64,000 nt of DNA, taken from positions 1-64,000 of the forward strand of contig NZ_JACUUB010000006.1 in the NCBI RefSeq assembly GCF_014859525.1, in the 5' to 3' direction. Positions 17,655-29,238 of this stretch are shown here, piece by piece. Every line of letters begins with the position of its first letter. The stretch's first letter is position 1. Position numbers and translations under genes: made by a program. The notes beneath the pieces are model-generated. The model made no database searches. It was not told the origin of the DNA and saw only the letters and a list, made by a program, of their open reading frames with translations. This DNA comes from Marinobacter sp. Its GTDB lineage: Bacteria > Pseudomonadota > Gammaproteobacteria > Pseudomonadales > Oleiphilaceae.

Positions 17655-18896
17655 ATGATCCGCATTTCATCTCAACAGATTTTTTCGGGCGGCATCAACC
17701 GGATGCAAGACGTCAACAGCAACCTGGTGAAGACCCAGGAGCAGATTTCTACCGGCAAACGGGTCAACAGACCGTCTGACGATCCGGTTGCTGCTGCACG
17801 CATTCTTAAGCTTAATCAGGAAGTAAAGCGGATTGAAACCTACGAGCGTAACGCCAACCTGGCCGACAACCGGTTGAAACAGCAAGAGAGCACTCTGGGC
17901 AGTGCCGTGGATATCATTCAGCGAATCCGGGAACTCACGGTGCAGGCCGGTAACGGCTCATTGTCTGCTAATGATCGCCGATCCATTTCGGCCGAGCTAA
18001 AAGAGCGCCTTGGCCAATTGGCCAATGTGGCCAATACTCGGGATGCCTCCGGTGAATATATCTTCAGTGGCTTTCAGGGCAGCACGCCCGCCTTTGCCAA
18101 AGACGAGTTCGGCGCCTGGACGTATCAGGGTGATGAAGGGCAGCGGGTTCTGGAAATTGATGATGGCGTTACGGTGCCCATCAGCGATCATGGCAAGGGC
18201 ATCTTTGTGAACGTGCCAGCGGCGGTTTCTGTGACCGGTTCAGACGACGGCACCGGAGACCCGGCGACAGGCTATATCTCCGGACTGGAGTTGATTGCGC
18301 CACAAGACCTGAAGGATGCGTTCAGTCCGGCGGTCCCGGATGACCTGACGGTTCGGGTGGTAGATGACGGTGCCGGCAATTTGAATATTGAAGTGGAAGA
18401 CCTGCGCACGAATGTGTTGTTGACTACACAGCCTTCACCAGCGGTGCCCGGGGAGGCTTTTGTTGTCGCGGGTATTCGGTTAAGCGTCAATGATGCCGCG
18501 TTAGGTGATGAATTCACTCTCGGCATCAGCGACAAGCAATCGATCTTCGGTACCATCGAAAAACTCATTGCCGGCCTCGAAGGTATTGACAAAGCGACCC
18601 CGAAAAGCAGCGCTGAGTACGACGCACTGATTGCCGAGTCTTTGGCAAACCTGGATAACGGCCAGGAATCGATCATTCTCAAGCAGACCGAGCTCGGGGG
18701 GCGCATGAACGCGGTGGAGTCTACGACCGCATTCCTTGAGGATTCTGGATTGTACACCAAAGAAATTCGCTCCCAATTGCAGGACCTGGATTACGCTGAG
18801 GCTATCAGCAATCTCAGCTTCCAGAGCTTTGTATTGCAGGCCGCTCAGCAGTCCTTTGCCCAGATTTCCCGGTTGTCGTTATTCGACCGGCTGTAA
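17655..18896 (+). CDS. flgL: Hook-filament junction protein FlgL (HAP3)
   Basis: FlgL forms the second junction layer under the flagellin filament. The flagellin-like N-terminus (MIRISSQQIFSGGINRMQDVNSNLVKTQEQISTGKRVNRPSDDPVAA) and C-terminus (YAEAISNLSFQSFVLQAAQQSFAQISRLSLFDRL) are clear. The 413 residues include a mid-protein variable domain. It is the last gene of the cluster; no flagellin gene follows, and tRNA-Leu comes next. No clear terminator is seen after the stop. Confidence 0.95.
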   Translation: MIRISSQQIFSGGINRMQDVNSNLVKTQEQISTGKRVNRPSDDPVAAARILKLNQEVKRIETYERNANLADNRLKQQESTLGSAVDIIQRIRELTVQAGNGSLSANDRRSISAELKERLGQLANVANTRDASGEYIFSGFQGSTPAFAKDEFGAWTYQGDEGQRVLEIDDGVTVPISDHGKGIFVNVPAAVSVTGSDDGTGDPATGYISGLELIAPQDLKDAFSPAVPDDLTVRVVDDGAGNLNIEVEDLRTNVLLTTQPSPAVPGEAFVVAGIRLSVNDAALGDEFTLGISDKQSIFGTIEKLIAGLEGIDKATPKSSAEYDALIAESLANLDNGQESIILKQTELGGRMNAVESTTAFLEDSGLYTKEIRSQLQDLDYAEAISNLSFQSFVLQAAQQSFAQISRLSLFDRL

Positions 18897-18935
18897 TTAA
18901 CTGGGGCGATAGGTAATTTTTGCTGGCTACCCCGG

Positions 18936-18963
18936 TTGCTTTCAGGCTCAGGCTAAGTATAAT
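18936..18963 (+). promoter_or_regulatory. Sigma-70 promoter of tRNA-Leu
   Basis: TTGCTT and TATAAT are separated by 16 bases. The -10 ends 16 bases before the tRNA 5' end, as expected for a tRNA promoter. It lies between flgL and the tRNA. Confidence 0.6.
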
Positions 18964-18979
18964 CCTCCCACTTCTCGAT

Positions 18980-19066
18980 GGCGGCGTGGTGAAATTGGTA
19001 GACACGACGGATTCAAAATCCGTTGGGGTAAAACCCGTGGCGGTTCGAGTCCGCCCGCCGCTACCA
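18980..19066 (+). tRNA. tRNA-Leu (anticodon CAA)
   Basis: An 87-base class II tRNA. The acceptor arm GGCGGCG pairs with CGCCGCT (G1-U72 wobble, as in E. coli tRNA-Leu). The anticodon stem ACGGA/TCCGT closes the loop TTCAAAA with anticodon CAA. A long variable arm and TTCGAGT follow, and CCA is encoded. It reads UUG codons. The queA gene begins 40 bases later. Confidence 0.95.
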
Positions 19067-19106
19067 CTAATTGGTCGCAATCTGCGGCCTCGTGAACAGC
19101 CGGCCC

Positions 19107-21343
<2,237 letters not shown>

Positions 21344-21384
21344 TCAACTATTAATCAAGATTAGTTACTAAACGGAGAACCTGA

Positions 21385-21744
21385 ATGAAATCAATCAAAC
21401 TGCTTATCGCCGGTCTGCTGTCTCTGATGCCTACTCTTGCTATGGCTCAAGAAGGTGGCCAAGGCATGAGTGTGATGGGTCAGATCATCTTCTTCGGCGG
21501 CTTTATCCTGATTTTTTACTTCCTGATCTGGCGTCCGCAGTCCAAGCGCGCCAAGGAGCACAAAAATCTGATGTCTGGCCTGAACAAGGGTGATGAAGTG
21601 GTTACTTCCGGTGGCGTTGCTGGTCGTATCACCAAGGTAACTGACGACTTCATCGTGTTGGAAGTGGCCGACAATGTCGAAATCAAGGTCCAGAAAGTGG
21701 CTGTAGGTGCGGCTCTTCCGAAGGGCACACTGAAAGATATCTGA
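21385..21744 (+). CDS. yajC: Sec translocon accessory protein YajC
   Basis: YajC joins SecDF in the inner membrane to assist protein export. The 119-residue protein has an N-terminal signal-like segment, one strong helix (IIFFGGFILIFYFLIWRPQSKR) and the conserved KGDEVVTSGGVAGRITKVTDDFIVLEVADNVEIKVQK domain. It is followed by secD after a 94-base gap containing two weak GC hairpins, one (GCCGGC/GCCGGC near 21810) just before the secD ribosome-binding site. Confidence 0.95.
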   Translation: MKSIKLLIAGLLSLMPTLAMAQEGGQGMSVMGQIIFFGGFILIFYFLIWRPQSKRAKEHKNLMSGLNKGDEVVTSGGVAGRITKVTDDFIVLEVADNVEIKVQKVAVGAALPKGTLKDI

Positions 21745-21838
21745 GCCGATTTCTGAGCGGGGGACGTGCTACGACGCCCGCTGATTTTTATTGGTTGAAA
21801 CACCAAGGCCGGCGATTTTGCCGGCTCGAAGGATTCTC

Positions 21839-23713
21839 ATGCTAAATAAGTATCCGCTCTGGAAGAACCTGCTTATCGTGTTCGCACTGATTATCGGGTT
21901 CGTTTACGCCTTACCGAATTTCTTCCCTGATGATTACGCCATACAGGTGACGGGTGCTCGTGGAAGCACCGAAGTCGATCAGCGAGTGCTGGACCAGGCT
22001 CTTGGTGCCCTTGAGGCTCGTGGGATTGAGGTCAAAGACAGTGTTCTGGAAGATCGTAACGCATTGATCCGCCTGAATAGCTCAGATGCCCAGCTGCGAG
22101 CGCGCCCGGCTGTTCAGGCTGCCGTTGGTAATAACTACCTGGTTGCTCTGAATATGGCGCCGTCAACGCCTGACTGGCTGCGCAGCCTGGGGGCAGGACC
22201 AATGAAGTTGGGTCTTGATCTGCGTGGTGGTGTTCACTTCTTGCTGGAAGTGGATATGGAGACCGCTGTTGGTCAGCGTCTTGAGGCGCTGTCAGGGCAA
22301 ATCAAAAGAGAGCTCAGAGCAGAGCGGATTCGTTACCGGGGCGGTGACGTTGAGGGTGACCGGGAAATCGTTCTGAATTTCCGTGATACCGATACCCGCA
22401 GTGAAGCCTTTAACCTGGTTCGCCGGCAGTACAATGAGTTTTTGCTGAGCGAGAGCACTCGCGACGGCGAGTTTCTGATCACCTTGACGTTGTCAGAAGC
22501 TGAGGTTCGTTCTATCCAGGAATACGCACTCGAACAGAACCTGACCACCATCCGGAATCGAGTCAATGAATTGGGTGTGGCTGAGCCGCTGGTTCAGCGC
22601 CAGGGTGCAGACCGTATTATTGTCGAGCTGCCGGGCGTACAGGACACAGCCCAGGCAAAACGGGTTCTGGGCGCGACGGCGAATCTGGAATTCCGAATGG
22701 AGGCTCGGCAGGACACGTCTTCAGCGGAGACCGAGCCGTTCAGCTTCCGTGACAATCCACAGCGTAGTGCCCGCCTTGAGCGAGACGTGATCGCCACGGG
22801 CAATAACGTTGCCAATGCCCAGCAGGCGTTTGACGAGAATGGCCAGCCTCAGGTCAATATCACCATGGACTCTGTTGGTGGCGACCTCATGAATCGGGCG
22901 ACCCGTAATAACGTGGGCCGTCGAATGGCGGTGCTGTTCATCGAGTTTCGAACCGAGACCGAGACCCGCGAAGTCGATGGCGAACTCGAACAGGTTGACA
23001 AGCGGATTGTTGAGAAAGGCTTGATCAGTCTGGCCACGGTTCAGTCGGCTCTTGGCAGCAGTTTCCGGATTACCGGGCTGGACTCCATTCCTGAGGCGGC
23101 AGAGCTGGCGCTGCTGTTACGAGCCGGTGCCCTGGCTGCTCCTATGTACTTTGTGCAGGAGCGGACCATCGGGCCAAGTCTTGGTCAACGAAATATTGAT
23201 GCCGGTGTCACCTCTGTTGCCTTTGGTTTCGGTCTGGTGTTGCTCTACATGCTGGCGTTCTATCGGGGCTTCGGTGTGGTGGCGAATATCTCGCTAACCC
23301 TGAACCTGATGCTGTTGTTGGCTTGCATGTCGATTCTTTCAGCTACGCTGACGTTGCCAGGTATTGCTGGTATCGTTCTAACGGTGGGTATGGCGGTTGA
23401 TGCAAACGTACTGATCTTCGAGCGAATAAAAGAGGAACTCAGGGCCGGCGTATCGCCCCAGAATGCCATTAACTCGGGCTACGGTCGGGCATTTATCTCC
23501 ATTTTTGATGCCAATATCACAACGCTGTTGGTGGCGGTCATCCTGTTCGCCATGGGCTCTGGCCCGGTCAAAGGCTTTGCGGTGACTCTGTGCATCGGTA
23601 TTTTGACGTCCATGTTCTGTGGGCTTGTGGTCAGTCGCGCCATTGTGAATGTTGTTTACGGCGGCCGCAGGGTCGAGAAATTGTCGATCGGGGGGAAGCT
23701 GGCCAATGGCTGA
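21839..23713 (+). CDS. secD: Protein translocase subunit SecD
   Basis: SecD uses the proton gradient to pull exported proteins through the translocon from the periplasmic side. ATG 21839 with AAGGA upstream gives 624 residues. They comprise TM1 (PLWKNLLIVFALIIGFVYALPNFF), a large periplasmic P1 region with LGLDLRGGVHFLLEVD, and five C-terminal helices with GIAGIVLTVGMAVDANVLIFERIKEELR. The stop overlaps the secF start. Confidence 0.95.
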   Translation: MLNKYPLWKNLLIVFALIIGFVYALPNFFPDDYAIQVTGARGSTEVDQRVLDQALGALEARGIEVKDSVLEDRNALIRLNSSDAQLRARPAVQAAVGNNYLVALNMAPSTPDWLRSLGAGPMKLGLDLRGGVHFLLEVDMETAVGQRLEALSGQIKRELRAERIRYRGGDVEGDREIVLNFRDTDTRSEAFNLVRRQYNEFLLSESTRDGEFLITLTLSEAEVRSIQEYALEQNLTTIRNRVNELGVAEPLVQRQGADRIIVELPGVQDTAQAKRVLGATANLEFRMEARQDTSSAETEPFSFRDNPQRSARLERDVIATGNNVANAQQAFDENGQPQVNITMDSVGGDLMNRATRNNVGRRMAVLFIEFRTETETREVDGELEQVDKRIVEKGLISLATVQSALGSSFRITGLDSIPEAAELALLLRAGALAAPMYFVQERTIGPSLGQRNIDAGVTSVAFGFGLVLLYMLAFYRGFGVVANISLTLNLMLLLACMSILSATLTLPGIAGIVLTVGMAVDANVLIFERIKEELRAGVSPQNAINSGYGRAFISIFDANITTLLVAVILFAMGSGPVKGFAVTLCIGILTSMFCGLVVSRAIVNVVYGGRRVEKLSIGGKLANG

Positions 23714-24659
23714 TACACAGAAGCAACCATTTGATTTTATGGGGTTTCGGAAGATAGCTTCCGTGTTCTCGATAATCCTTGTTGTGATCTCCATTTCATT
23801 GCTGGCAGTTCGTGGTTTGAATTTCGGCATGGATTTCACCGGGGGCACCTCGGTGGAGCTGGAATACGTAGAGGCTCCGGATCTTGATGATATCCGCAAC
23901 GAGATGTCCGGGGCAGGCTACGAGCAGTTTGTGGTTCAGAATTTTGGTTCTGATACGACCATACTGATCCGAATGGCGGAAGCTGAAAATGATCAGTTGG
24001 CTCGAGAAGTAGCTGACTTGTTGGCCTCAACCGGTGTTGAGCTGGAGCTGGTTGGGTCTGAGTTTGTTGGTTCTCAGGTGGGTGATGAGCTGAAAGAAGA
24101 CAGCGGTATCGGATTGTTGATCGCGCTTGCGGTGGTGCTCATCTACGTAGGCATGCGCTTTCAGTTCAAGTTCGGTATTGCCTCGGTGATTCCTCTTGCC
24201 CACGACGTGACCATTGTTCTGGGAGTGTTTGCGCTGTTCCAGTGGACGTTTGATCTGACCGTGCTGGCGGCACTGCTGGCTGTTATCGGCTATTCCCTGA
24301 ACGACACCATTGTTGTGGCGGACCGTATCCGTGAGAACTTCCGGAAAATACGGGTAGGGGAGCCCTGGGACATCATCAACGAATCGATTCATCAGACCAT
24401 CACGCGAACAATCAACACCTCAGGTACAACACTCGTTGTGCTAATGGCGTTGTATTTCTTTGGCGGTGAGGCAATCAATAATTTTGCCATTGCACTGATC
24501 ATTGGTGTCGTTGTGGGCACCTACTCGTCCATCTACGTATCTGCGAACATGTTGATGGTTATGGGTGTTAGCCGCGAGGACCTGATGGTTCCGACAAAAG
24601 AAGGCGCGACTGAGGAGGCCGACGAAGAGCAGCCTCCCGAGTGGTTAAATCGGATGTGA
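23706..24659 (+). CDS. secF: Protein translocase subunit SecF
   Basis: SecF partners SecD. Start ATG 23706 overlaps the last codons of secD (ATGGCTGA), so the ORF-track start at 23649 is rejected. TM1 lies at about residues 19-37, then GMDFTGGTSVELEYVEA, a periplasmic domain, and five helices with VIGYSLNDTIVVADRIRENFRK. The 317 residues are normal. The operon ends at a strong bidirectional terminator 45 bases downstream. Confidence 0.95.
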   Translation: MADTQKQPFDFMGFRKIASVFSIILVVISISLLAVRGLNFGMDFTGGTSVELEYVEAPDLDDIRNEMSGAGYEQFVVQNFGSDTTILIRMAEAENDQLAREVADLLASTGVELELVGSEFVGSQVGDELKEDSGIGLLIALAVVLIYVGMRFQFKFGIASVIPLAHDVTIVLGVFALFQWTFDLTVLAALLAVIGYSLNDTIVVADRIRENFRKIRVGEPWDIINESIHQTITRTINTSGTTLVVLMALYFFGGEAINNFAIALIIGVVVGTYSSIYVSANMLMVMGVSREDLMVPTKEGATEEADEEQPPEWLNRM

Positions 24660-24703
24660 CCTGATCACTGTGTCGGGATTGAATTCCGGCACAGTATTTT
24701 GTA

Positions 24704-24750
24704 GCCAATAAAAAACCGCCAATCCGTTAAGATGGCGGTTTTTTATTGGC
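24704..24750. terminator. Bidirectional terminator between secF and suhB
   Basis: The 17-base arms GCCAATAAAAAACCGCC and GGCGGTTTTTTATTGGC are perfectly complementary around a 13-base loop. Each strand ends in a T-rich run, so the element can end both secF and the convergent suhB transcripts. Confidence 0.88.
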
Positions 24751-24758
24751 CTCGAATA

Positions 24759-25559
24759 TTACCGAGGCAGGCGGCCCCGGAAGGGGTGCAGTAGCTTCAG
24801 GATTTCACGGAACAGCTTTGGGTTTGCCACAATCAATTGGCGAGCGTTGCCAATAGAGGGGTTGCCCGAGAAATCGCCAGTCAGAGCGCCTGACTCCATG
24901 GCGAGTGTTACGCCCAGGTCCAGATCGGACGCCTCCGGACGGAAAATGATGGCGGCATCCAGTAAGCCGGCAGAGACTCGTGCTATGTCGAGCACTACAC
25001 AGCCTGATGTGCGGAACATGCCGCTTTCGCGAGCCAGAGTTGCTGCCATTTCGCCCCAAATCATCGGGTCATCACCCTGGCGGGCTTGATCCAACAGGTT
25101 GGTGGCGAGGGCTGACCGGGCTGGTAGTTTGATGTCTGATGTGCGCACGCGGCGACTGTTCAGTACGGCACCATGGCCACGGCTTGCAGAGTATTCTTCC
25201 CCGGTCACCGGATTGACCAGAAGCAGGTTCTCGGTGCGATTGTTCTTTTTCTGGGACAAGGCCAGAGCAAACTCGGGTATGCCGCGTACAAAGTTGTCTC
25301 GACCCAGAACCGGGAATATGTGCCAGCTTTTGTCGCTACCACCAGCGTCAGCCTCACCCATCGGTGCGATGGTGTGATCTTTATAGGCCTTCGTCAGTTG
25401 CTCGGCAAAGTTATCATAGATAGATTGCTCAACACGCTCCAGTTGCTGGTAGCGGTCGGTCTGATCTTTGCCGTTGGGTTCCTGTCGCTCAAAATGGGCT
25501 TTCAGGTAATCGGATCCCTGGCGGGCAACGCGCAGGGCCATCTTAATTGCTGGTTGCAT
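24759..25559 (-). CDS. suhB: Inositol-1-monophosphatase family protein SuhB
   Basis: SuhB hydrolyses inositol monophosphate and, in E. coli, also binds RNA polymerase in rRNA antitermination complexes. The start MQPAIKMALRVARQGSDYLKAHF matches the family. The metal-binding stretches are altered from the textbook enzyme: the usual WIVDPIDGT region reads WHIFPVLGRDNFVRGIPEFAL, and the usual GExxE segment reads PMGEADAGGSDKS. Loss of the DPxDG metal aspartates suggests weak or no phosphatase activity, so a structural role may dominate. The 266 residues are normal. Diverges from trmJ. Confidence 0.85.
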   Translation of the reverse strand: MQPAIKMALRVARQGSDYLKAHFERQEPNGKDQTDRYQQLERVEQSIYDNFAEQLTKAYKDHTIAPMGEADAGGSDKSWHIFPVLGRDNFVRGIPEFALALSQKKNNRTENLLLVNPVTGEEYSASRGHGAVLNSRRVRTSDIKLPARSALATNLLDQARQGDDPMIWGEMAATLARESGMFRTSGCVVLDIARVSAGLLDAAIIFRPEASDLDLGVTLAMESGALTGDFSGNPSIGNARQLIVANPKLFREILKLLHPFRGRLPR

Positions 25560-25765
25560 CTGAGTGTTCGTTATCCGGGTGTGTTAGGGCCGCGCATGAT
25601 AGCAAAAACTACCGGCGCTTGTCTGTTTTTTGGCTCAGCAAAAGCACGGATATCCCAGATCCAGGGCCGTGTTTCGGCATATCCGGAGGGCGGGCGAGCG
25701 CTTGTTTCTGCTATCATTCCGCTCCTGCGCAATTCAAAGATTATCTATACATAGGCCTGATTACC

Positions 25766-26638
25766 ATGCATAAGCCCGCGTTGCCGCTGGAAGGCACGGA
25801 TACCTTCAATGACCAGATCCGAATCGTTTTGGTTGAAACGTCCCATTCCGGCAATATCGGCGCGGTAGCACGAGCCATGAAAAATATGGGACTCGGGAAT
25901 CTGTGGCTGGTCAATCCGGCGTCTTTTCCGGATGAAACGTCATACGCTCGTGCCGCCGGCGCGTCGGATGTATTGGACAGGGCGCAAGTGGTGGCGTCTC
26001 TGGATGAGGCCCTGGCAGACTGTGTTCTCGTTATGGGTACCAGTGCTCGCGGCCGTAAGGTGCCATGGCCCGTCATTGCGCCGCCCCAGGCGGCCATTAC
26101 CGCCTGCGAGGCCAGTCAGCAGGGCCTGGTTGCGTTGGTGTTCGGGCGAGAGAATCATGGTTTGTCTAATGAGGAGCTTCAGCGCTGCCATTATCATATT
26201 CATATTCCATCCAACCCTGATTACAGTTCTTTGAATCTGTCGATGGCGGTGCAGGTCATCAGTTACGAATTGCGGATGCATTTTTTGCGGAGCCTTGAAG
26301 AGGGGGAGTCCAGCCCCTACCTTGAATCTATGGTTGCTCCGGGGGATCGCGGCTGGGATGTGCCGCCGGCGGCCGTCCATGATGTTGAGGGGTTTTTCGG
26401 GCATCTGGAGCAGGTGCTTGTAGACGTTGATTTTCATCGCCGGAATAACCCCCGGCAATTGATGCCCCGGATCAGGCGACTCTTCCAGCGTGCCCGGCTC
26501 GATCAGATGGAAATCAATATTCTTCGCGGAATTCTAACGTCAGTACAGAAGGCCGCAGGCACTCTACCGGGTAGTGAGCAGAAAAAAACCACTGCGGCGG
26601 ACACCGAGGGTGAAGGGCAGGACACAAGCCATGTTTGA
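25766..26638 (+). CDS. trmJ: tRNA (cytidine/uridine-2'-O-)-methyltransferase TrmJ
   Basis: A SPOUT-class methyltransferase that 2'-O-methylates position 32 of several tRNAs. N-terminal motif [25 protein letters not shown] and the knot motifs [16 protein letters not shown] and [23 protein letters not shown] are diagnostic. ATG 25766 gives 290 residues, long for TrmJ because of a ~40-residue acidic tail after the C-terminal domain. The ORF-track start at 25547 lies inside the divergent suhB promoter region and is rejected. The stop overlaps cysE by eight bases. Confidence 0.92.
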   Translation: MHKPALPLEGTDTFNDQIRIVLVETSHSGNIGAVARAMKNMGLGNLWLVNPASFPDETSYARAAGASDVLDRAQVVASLDEALADCVLVMGTSARGRKVPWPVIAPPQAAITACEASQQGLVALVFGRENHGLSNEELQRCHYHIHIPSNPDYSSLNLSMAVQVISYELRMHFLRSLEEGESSPYLESMVAPGDRGWDVPPAAVHDVEGFFGHLEQVLVDVDFHRRNNPRQLMPRIRRLFQRARLDQMEINILRGILTSVQKAAGTLPGSEQKKTTAADTEGEGQDTSHV

Positions 26639-27410
26639 GCGTTTACGGGAAGATATCCAAAGTGTGTTCCATCGGGACCCGGCAGCGCGGAATACTTTTG
26701 AGGTGCTCACCAATTACCCCGGCCTGCACGCCTTGCTATTCCATCGTTTTTCTCATTGGTTGTGGAGCCTGGGATTAAAATGGCTGGCCCGAACAATTTC
26801 CACCCTGGCGCGCTGGTTAACCGGGATTGAGATTCATCCGGGAGCAACCATTGGTCGTCGCTTCTTTATTGATCATGGGATGGGTGTTGTGATCGGCGAA
26901 ACGACCGTGATTGGTGATGACGTCACCCTGTACCAAGGTGTGACTCTAGGTGGCACCAGCTGGAACAAGGGAAAGCGGCATCCAACCATTGGTGATGGCG
27001 TCGTGGTGGGGGCGGGCGCAAAAATTCTGGGGCCATTTGAGGTGGGAACAGGGGCCAAGATCGGCTCCAACTCGGTGGTGACCAAAGCCGTGCCGGCGGG
27101 CGCAACAGTGATCGGAATCCCGGGCAGGGTAATCGTTAAACGGCACACCGAGGACGATGTCCGGCGTAAAGAAATGGAAGAGCGCATGGGCTTTGATGCC
27201 TATGGCGTGACCGAGGAAATGCCCGATCCCGTAGCCAGGGCGATGCGCTCGCTACTGGATCACATGCATGCGGTGGATGATCGTATTGAAAACATGTGCA
27301 AGGCGCTTCATAAGGTGAACAGTGAATACCAAAATGGCGAGTTACCGCCGTTGCAGGAAGAAGATTTCGATTGCGTTCGGGATGATGAAGATATCAGCGG
27401 TAAAGGCTGA
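26631..27410 (+). CDS. cysE: Serine O-acetyltransferase CysE
   Basis: CysE acetylates serine with acetyl-CoA, the first step of cysteine synthesis, which here neighbours the cysteine desulfurase iscS. Start ATG 26631 overlaps the trmJ stop. After an N-terminal helical part (~residues 1-65), the left-handed beta-helix carries [29 protein letters not shown]. The catalytic His/Asp and the conserved GKRHPTIGD follow. At 259 residues it resembles the Pseudomonas-type enzyme; the acidic C-terminal tail is longer than usual. Confidence 0.93.
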   Translation: MFERLREDIQSVFHRDPAARNTFEVLTNYPGLHALLFHRFSHWLWSLGLKWLARTISTLARWLTGIEIHPGATIGRRFFIDHGMGVVIGETTVIGDDVTLYQGVTLGGTSWNKGKRHPTIGDGVVVGAGAKILGPFEVGTGAKIGSNSVVTKAVPAGATVIGIPGRVIVKRHTEDDVRRKEMEERMGFDAYGVTEEMPDPVARAMRSLLDHMHAVDDRIENMCKALHKVNSEYQNGELPPLQEEDFDCVRDDEDISGKG

Positions 27411-27443
27411 ATACTTGACTGCTTTGGTTGGTCAATTCATACT
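27411..27443 (+). promoter_or_regulatory. iscR promoter with an IscR type-1-like site
   Basis: TTGACT (27415-27420) and CATACT (27438-27443) are 17 bases apart and form a fair sigma-70 promoter. Overlapping the -35, ATACTTGACTGCTTTGGTTGGTCAA matches most of the left half and part of the right half of the E. coli type-1 IscR operator ATASYYGACTRWWWYAGTCRRSTAT. Autorepression by [2Fe-2S] IscR is the expected control. Confidence 0.6.
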
Positions 27444-27488
27444 CATCGCTTCGAATCGAGATTCAATCCCATCTTTGGGGCTGAGAGT

Positions 27489-27986
27489 ATGAAGCTGACC
27501 ACGAAAGGCCGCTACGCGGTAACGGCAATGCTGGATTTGGCTCTTCATGGGAGCCAGGGGCCGGTGAGTCTTGCGGACATTTCGGCCCGGCAAGAAATTT
27601 CCCTGTCCTACCTTGAGCAGCTGTTCTCTCGTCTGCGTCGTCAGAACCTGGTAGAGAGTGTGCGTGGGCCAGGTGGTGGTTACCGCTTGAGCCGCACCGC
27701 CGACGAAGTTTTTGTGGCTGAGGTGGTCGACGCCGTCAGTGAATCCCTGGATACCACTCGATGTGGCAACAAAGGTGACTGCCAGAACGGCGAGAAGTGC
27801 CTGACTCACCACTTGTGGTCTGACCTCAGTGATCAGATTCACCAGTTTCTCAGCGAGATCAGTCTGGGGGATCTGATGCGCAAGCATGAGATCCGCACAG
27901 TGGCTGATCGGCAAAACCGGATACAGTCCGAGAACAGCTCCGATACAATCAATACCCGCCGCCTGATTGACCAGGCTACGGCCTGA
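27489..27986 (+). CDS. iscR: Iron-sulfur cluster regulator IscR
   Basis: A 165-residue Rrf2-family regulator. The N-terminal winged helix begins [18 protein letters not shown]. The three cysteines that hold the [2Fe-2S] cluster are present in [21 protein letters not shown], so both holo and apo functions should be possible. It is followed by iscS 22 bases later. The upstream 78 bases carry a type-1-like operator. The C-terminal tail (~30 residues, polar) is variable in the family. Confidence 0.95.
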   Translation: MKLTTKGRYAVTAMLDLALHGSQGPVSLADISARQEISLSYLEQLFSRLRRQNLVESVRGPGGGYRLSRTADEVFVAEVVDAVSESLDTTRCGNKGDCQNGEKCLTHHLWSDLSDQIHQFLSEISLGDLMRKHEIRTVADRQNRIQSENSSDTINTRRLIDQATA

Positions 27987-28008
27987 CAATTCTTATACCT
28001 CTGTGACT

Positions 28009-29172
28009 ATGAAAAAACCTGTGTATCTTGATTACGCGGCGACGACGCCTGTTGATCCGTCTGTTGCTATGGAAATGATGAAATACCTCGATCCTGAAGG
28101 GGTGTTTGGTAACCCGGCGTCCCGATCCCACGGTTATGGGTGGCAGGCAGAAGCTGCTGTGGAAAACGCCCGGCGCCAGGTTGCAGAACTCATTCACGCA
28201 GATCCGCGGGAAATTGTCTGGACGTCCGGTGCAACGGAGTCTGACAACCTGGCGATCAAAGGTGTGGTTGGGCAGCGTTCCAGTGCCCGAGGCCTGAAAA
28301 GTCACATAGTGACGTCGGTTATCGAGCATAAAGCTGTGGTTGATACCTGCAAATGGCTGGAAAACCATGGTGCGGAGGTTACCTGGTTGCATCCGGAGTC
28401 GGACGGTCGGGTAGCGCCTCAGGCTGTTGTTGAGGCACTCCGTGAAGACACCGCGCTGGTCAGCCTGATGATGGTGAATAACGAGCTGGGTTGCGTTACC
28501 GATATCGCCGCTATCGGTGCTTTGCTGCGCGAGCGCGGAGTCCTTTTCCATGTGGACGCGGCGCAAGCAGCCGGCAAGTCGCCAATAGACGTGGCGAGCC
28601 TCAACGTTGATCTTCTGTCGCTGTCTGCTCACAAGGTCTATGGGCCAAAGGGTGTTGGCGCCCTCTATGTGCGGCGCTCTCCGGACGTGGTGATTGAGGC
28701 TCAGATCCATGGTGGCGGTCACGAGCGGGGAATGCGTTCTGGTACTTTGCCAACTCATCAACTGGTTGGGATGGGTAAGGCGTTTGAGTTGGCGGGTGAA
28801 TGCCTTGAACAAGAGATGGTGTATCTTGAAAGCCTGCGTTCAGCTTTTTTGTCTGGTCTTGGCGAGCTTGAGGGTGTCCATTTCAATGGTAGTCGGGAAT
28901 ATCGGGTGCCAGGCATTGTCAATCTGGCGTTTGAGGGCGTTGATGCCGAGTCGCTGATGCTGGGTTTGCGTAATCTTGCGGTGTCTTCGGGGTCTGCCTG
29001 TGCGTCGGCGACGGTTGAGCCCTCTTTTGTGTTGAGGGGGATTGGTTTGGGCGATGAGTTAGCACACCGCGCACTTCGTTTTTCGTTCGGGCGCTACACC
29101 AGTGTCACAGATATAGAGTTCGCCTGTTCGCACATCGTTGATGTTGTCAGGCGACTTCGTGCCGTGCGGTAG
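28009..29172 (+). CDS. iscS: Cysteine desulfurase IscS, lacking the C-terminal IscU-binding tail
   Basis: A PLP-dependent cysteine desulfurase. It opens [24 protein letters not shown], has the PLP lysine in [20 protein letters not shown] and the active cysteine loop [28 protein letters not shown]. The 387 residues end at [10 protein letters not shown]. coli IscS (404) continues through LSPLWEMYKQGVDLNSIEW, the stretch that binds IscU, and that tail is absent here. ndk follows directly; iscU, iscA, hscBA and fdx are not in this locus. It may serve tRNA thiolation or another sulfur route. ATG 28009 is preferred over the upstream ORF-track start, which overlaps iscR. Confidence 0.9.
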   Translation: MKKPVYLDYAATTPVDPSVAMEMMKYLDPEGVFGNPASRSHGYGWQAEAAVENARRQVAELIHADPREIVWTSGATESDNLAIKGVVGQRSSARGLKSHIVTSVIEHKAVVDTCKWLENHGAEVTWLHPESDGRVAPQAVVEALREDTALVSLMMVNNELGCVTDIAAIGALLRERGVLFHVDAAQAAGKSPIDVASLNVDLLSLSAHKVYGPKGVGALYVRRSPDVVIEAQIHGGGHERGMRSGTLPTHQLVGMGKAFELAGECLEQEMVYLESLRSAFLSGLGELEGVHFNGSREYRVPGIVNLAFEGVDAESLMLGLRNLAVSSGSACASATVEPSFVLRGIGLGDELAHRALRFSFGRYTSVTDIEFACSHIVDVVRRLRAVR

Positions 29173-29238
29173 GCAGTAGCACCCGGACTGCGTATAATCG
29201 CCGATCTGAATATTCTTGAACTCAAGTGGAGAAGTACC

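Noticed and set aside
28009-28812. A 278-codon minus-strand frame opposite iscS
   Set aside because: Shadow of iscS with unlikely composition (many His and Arg) and no start signal.
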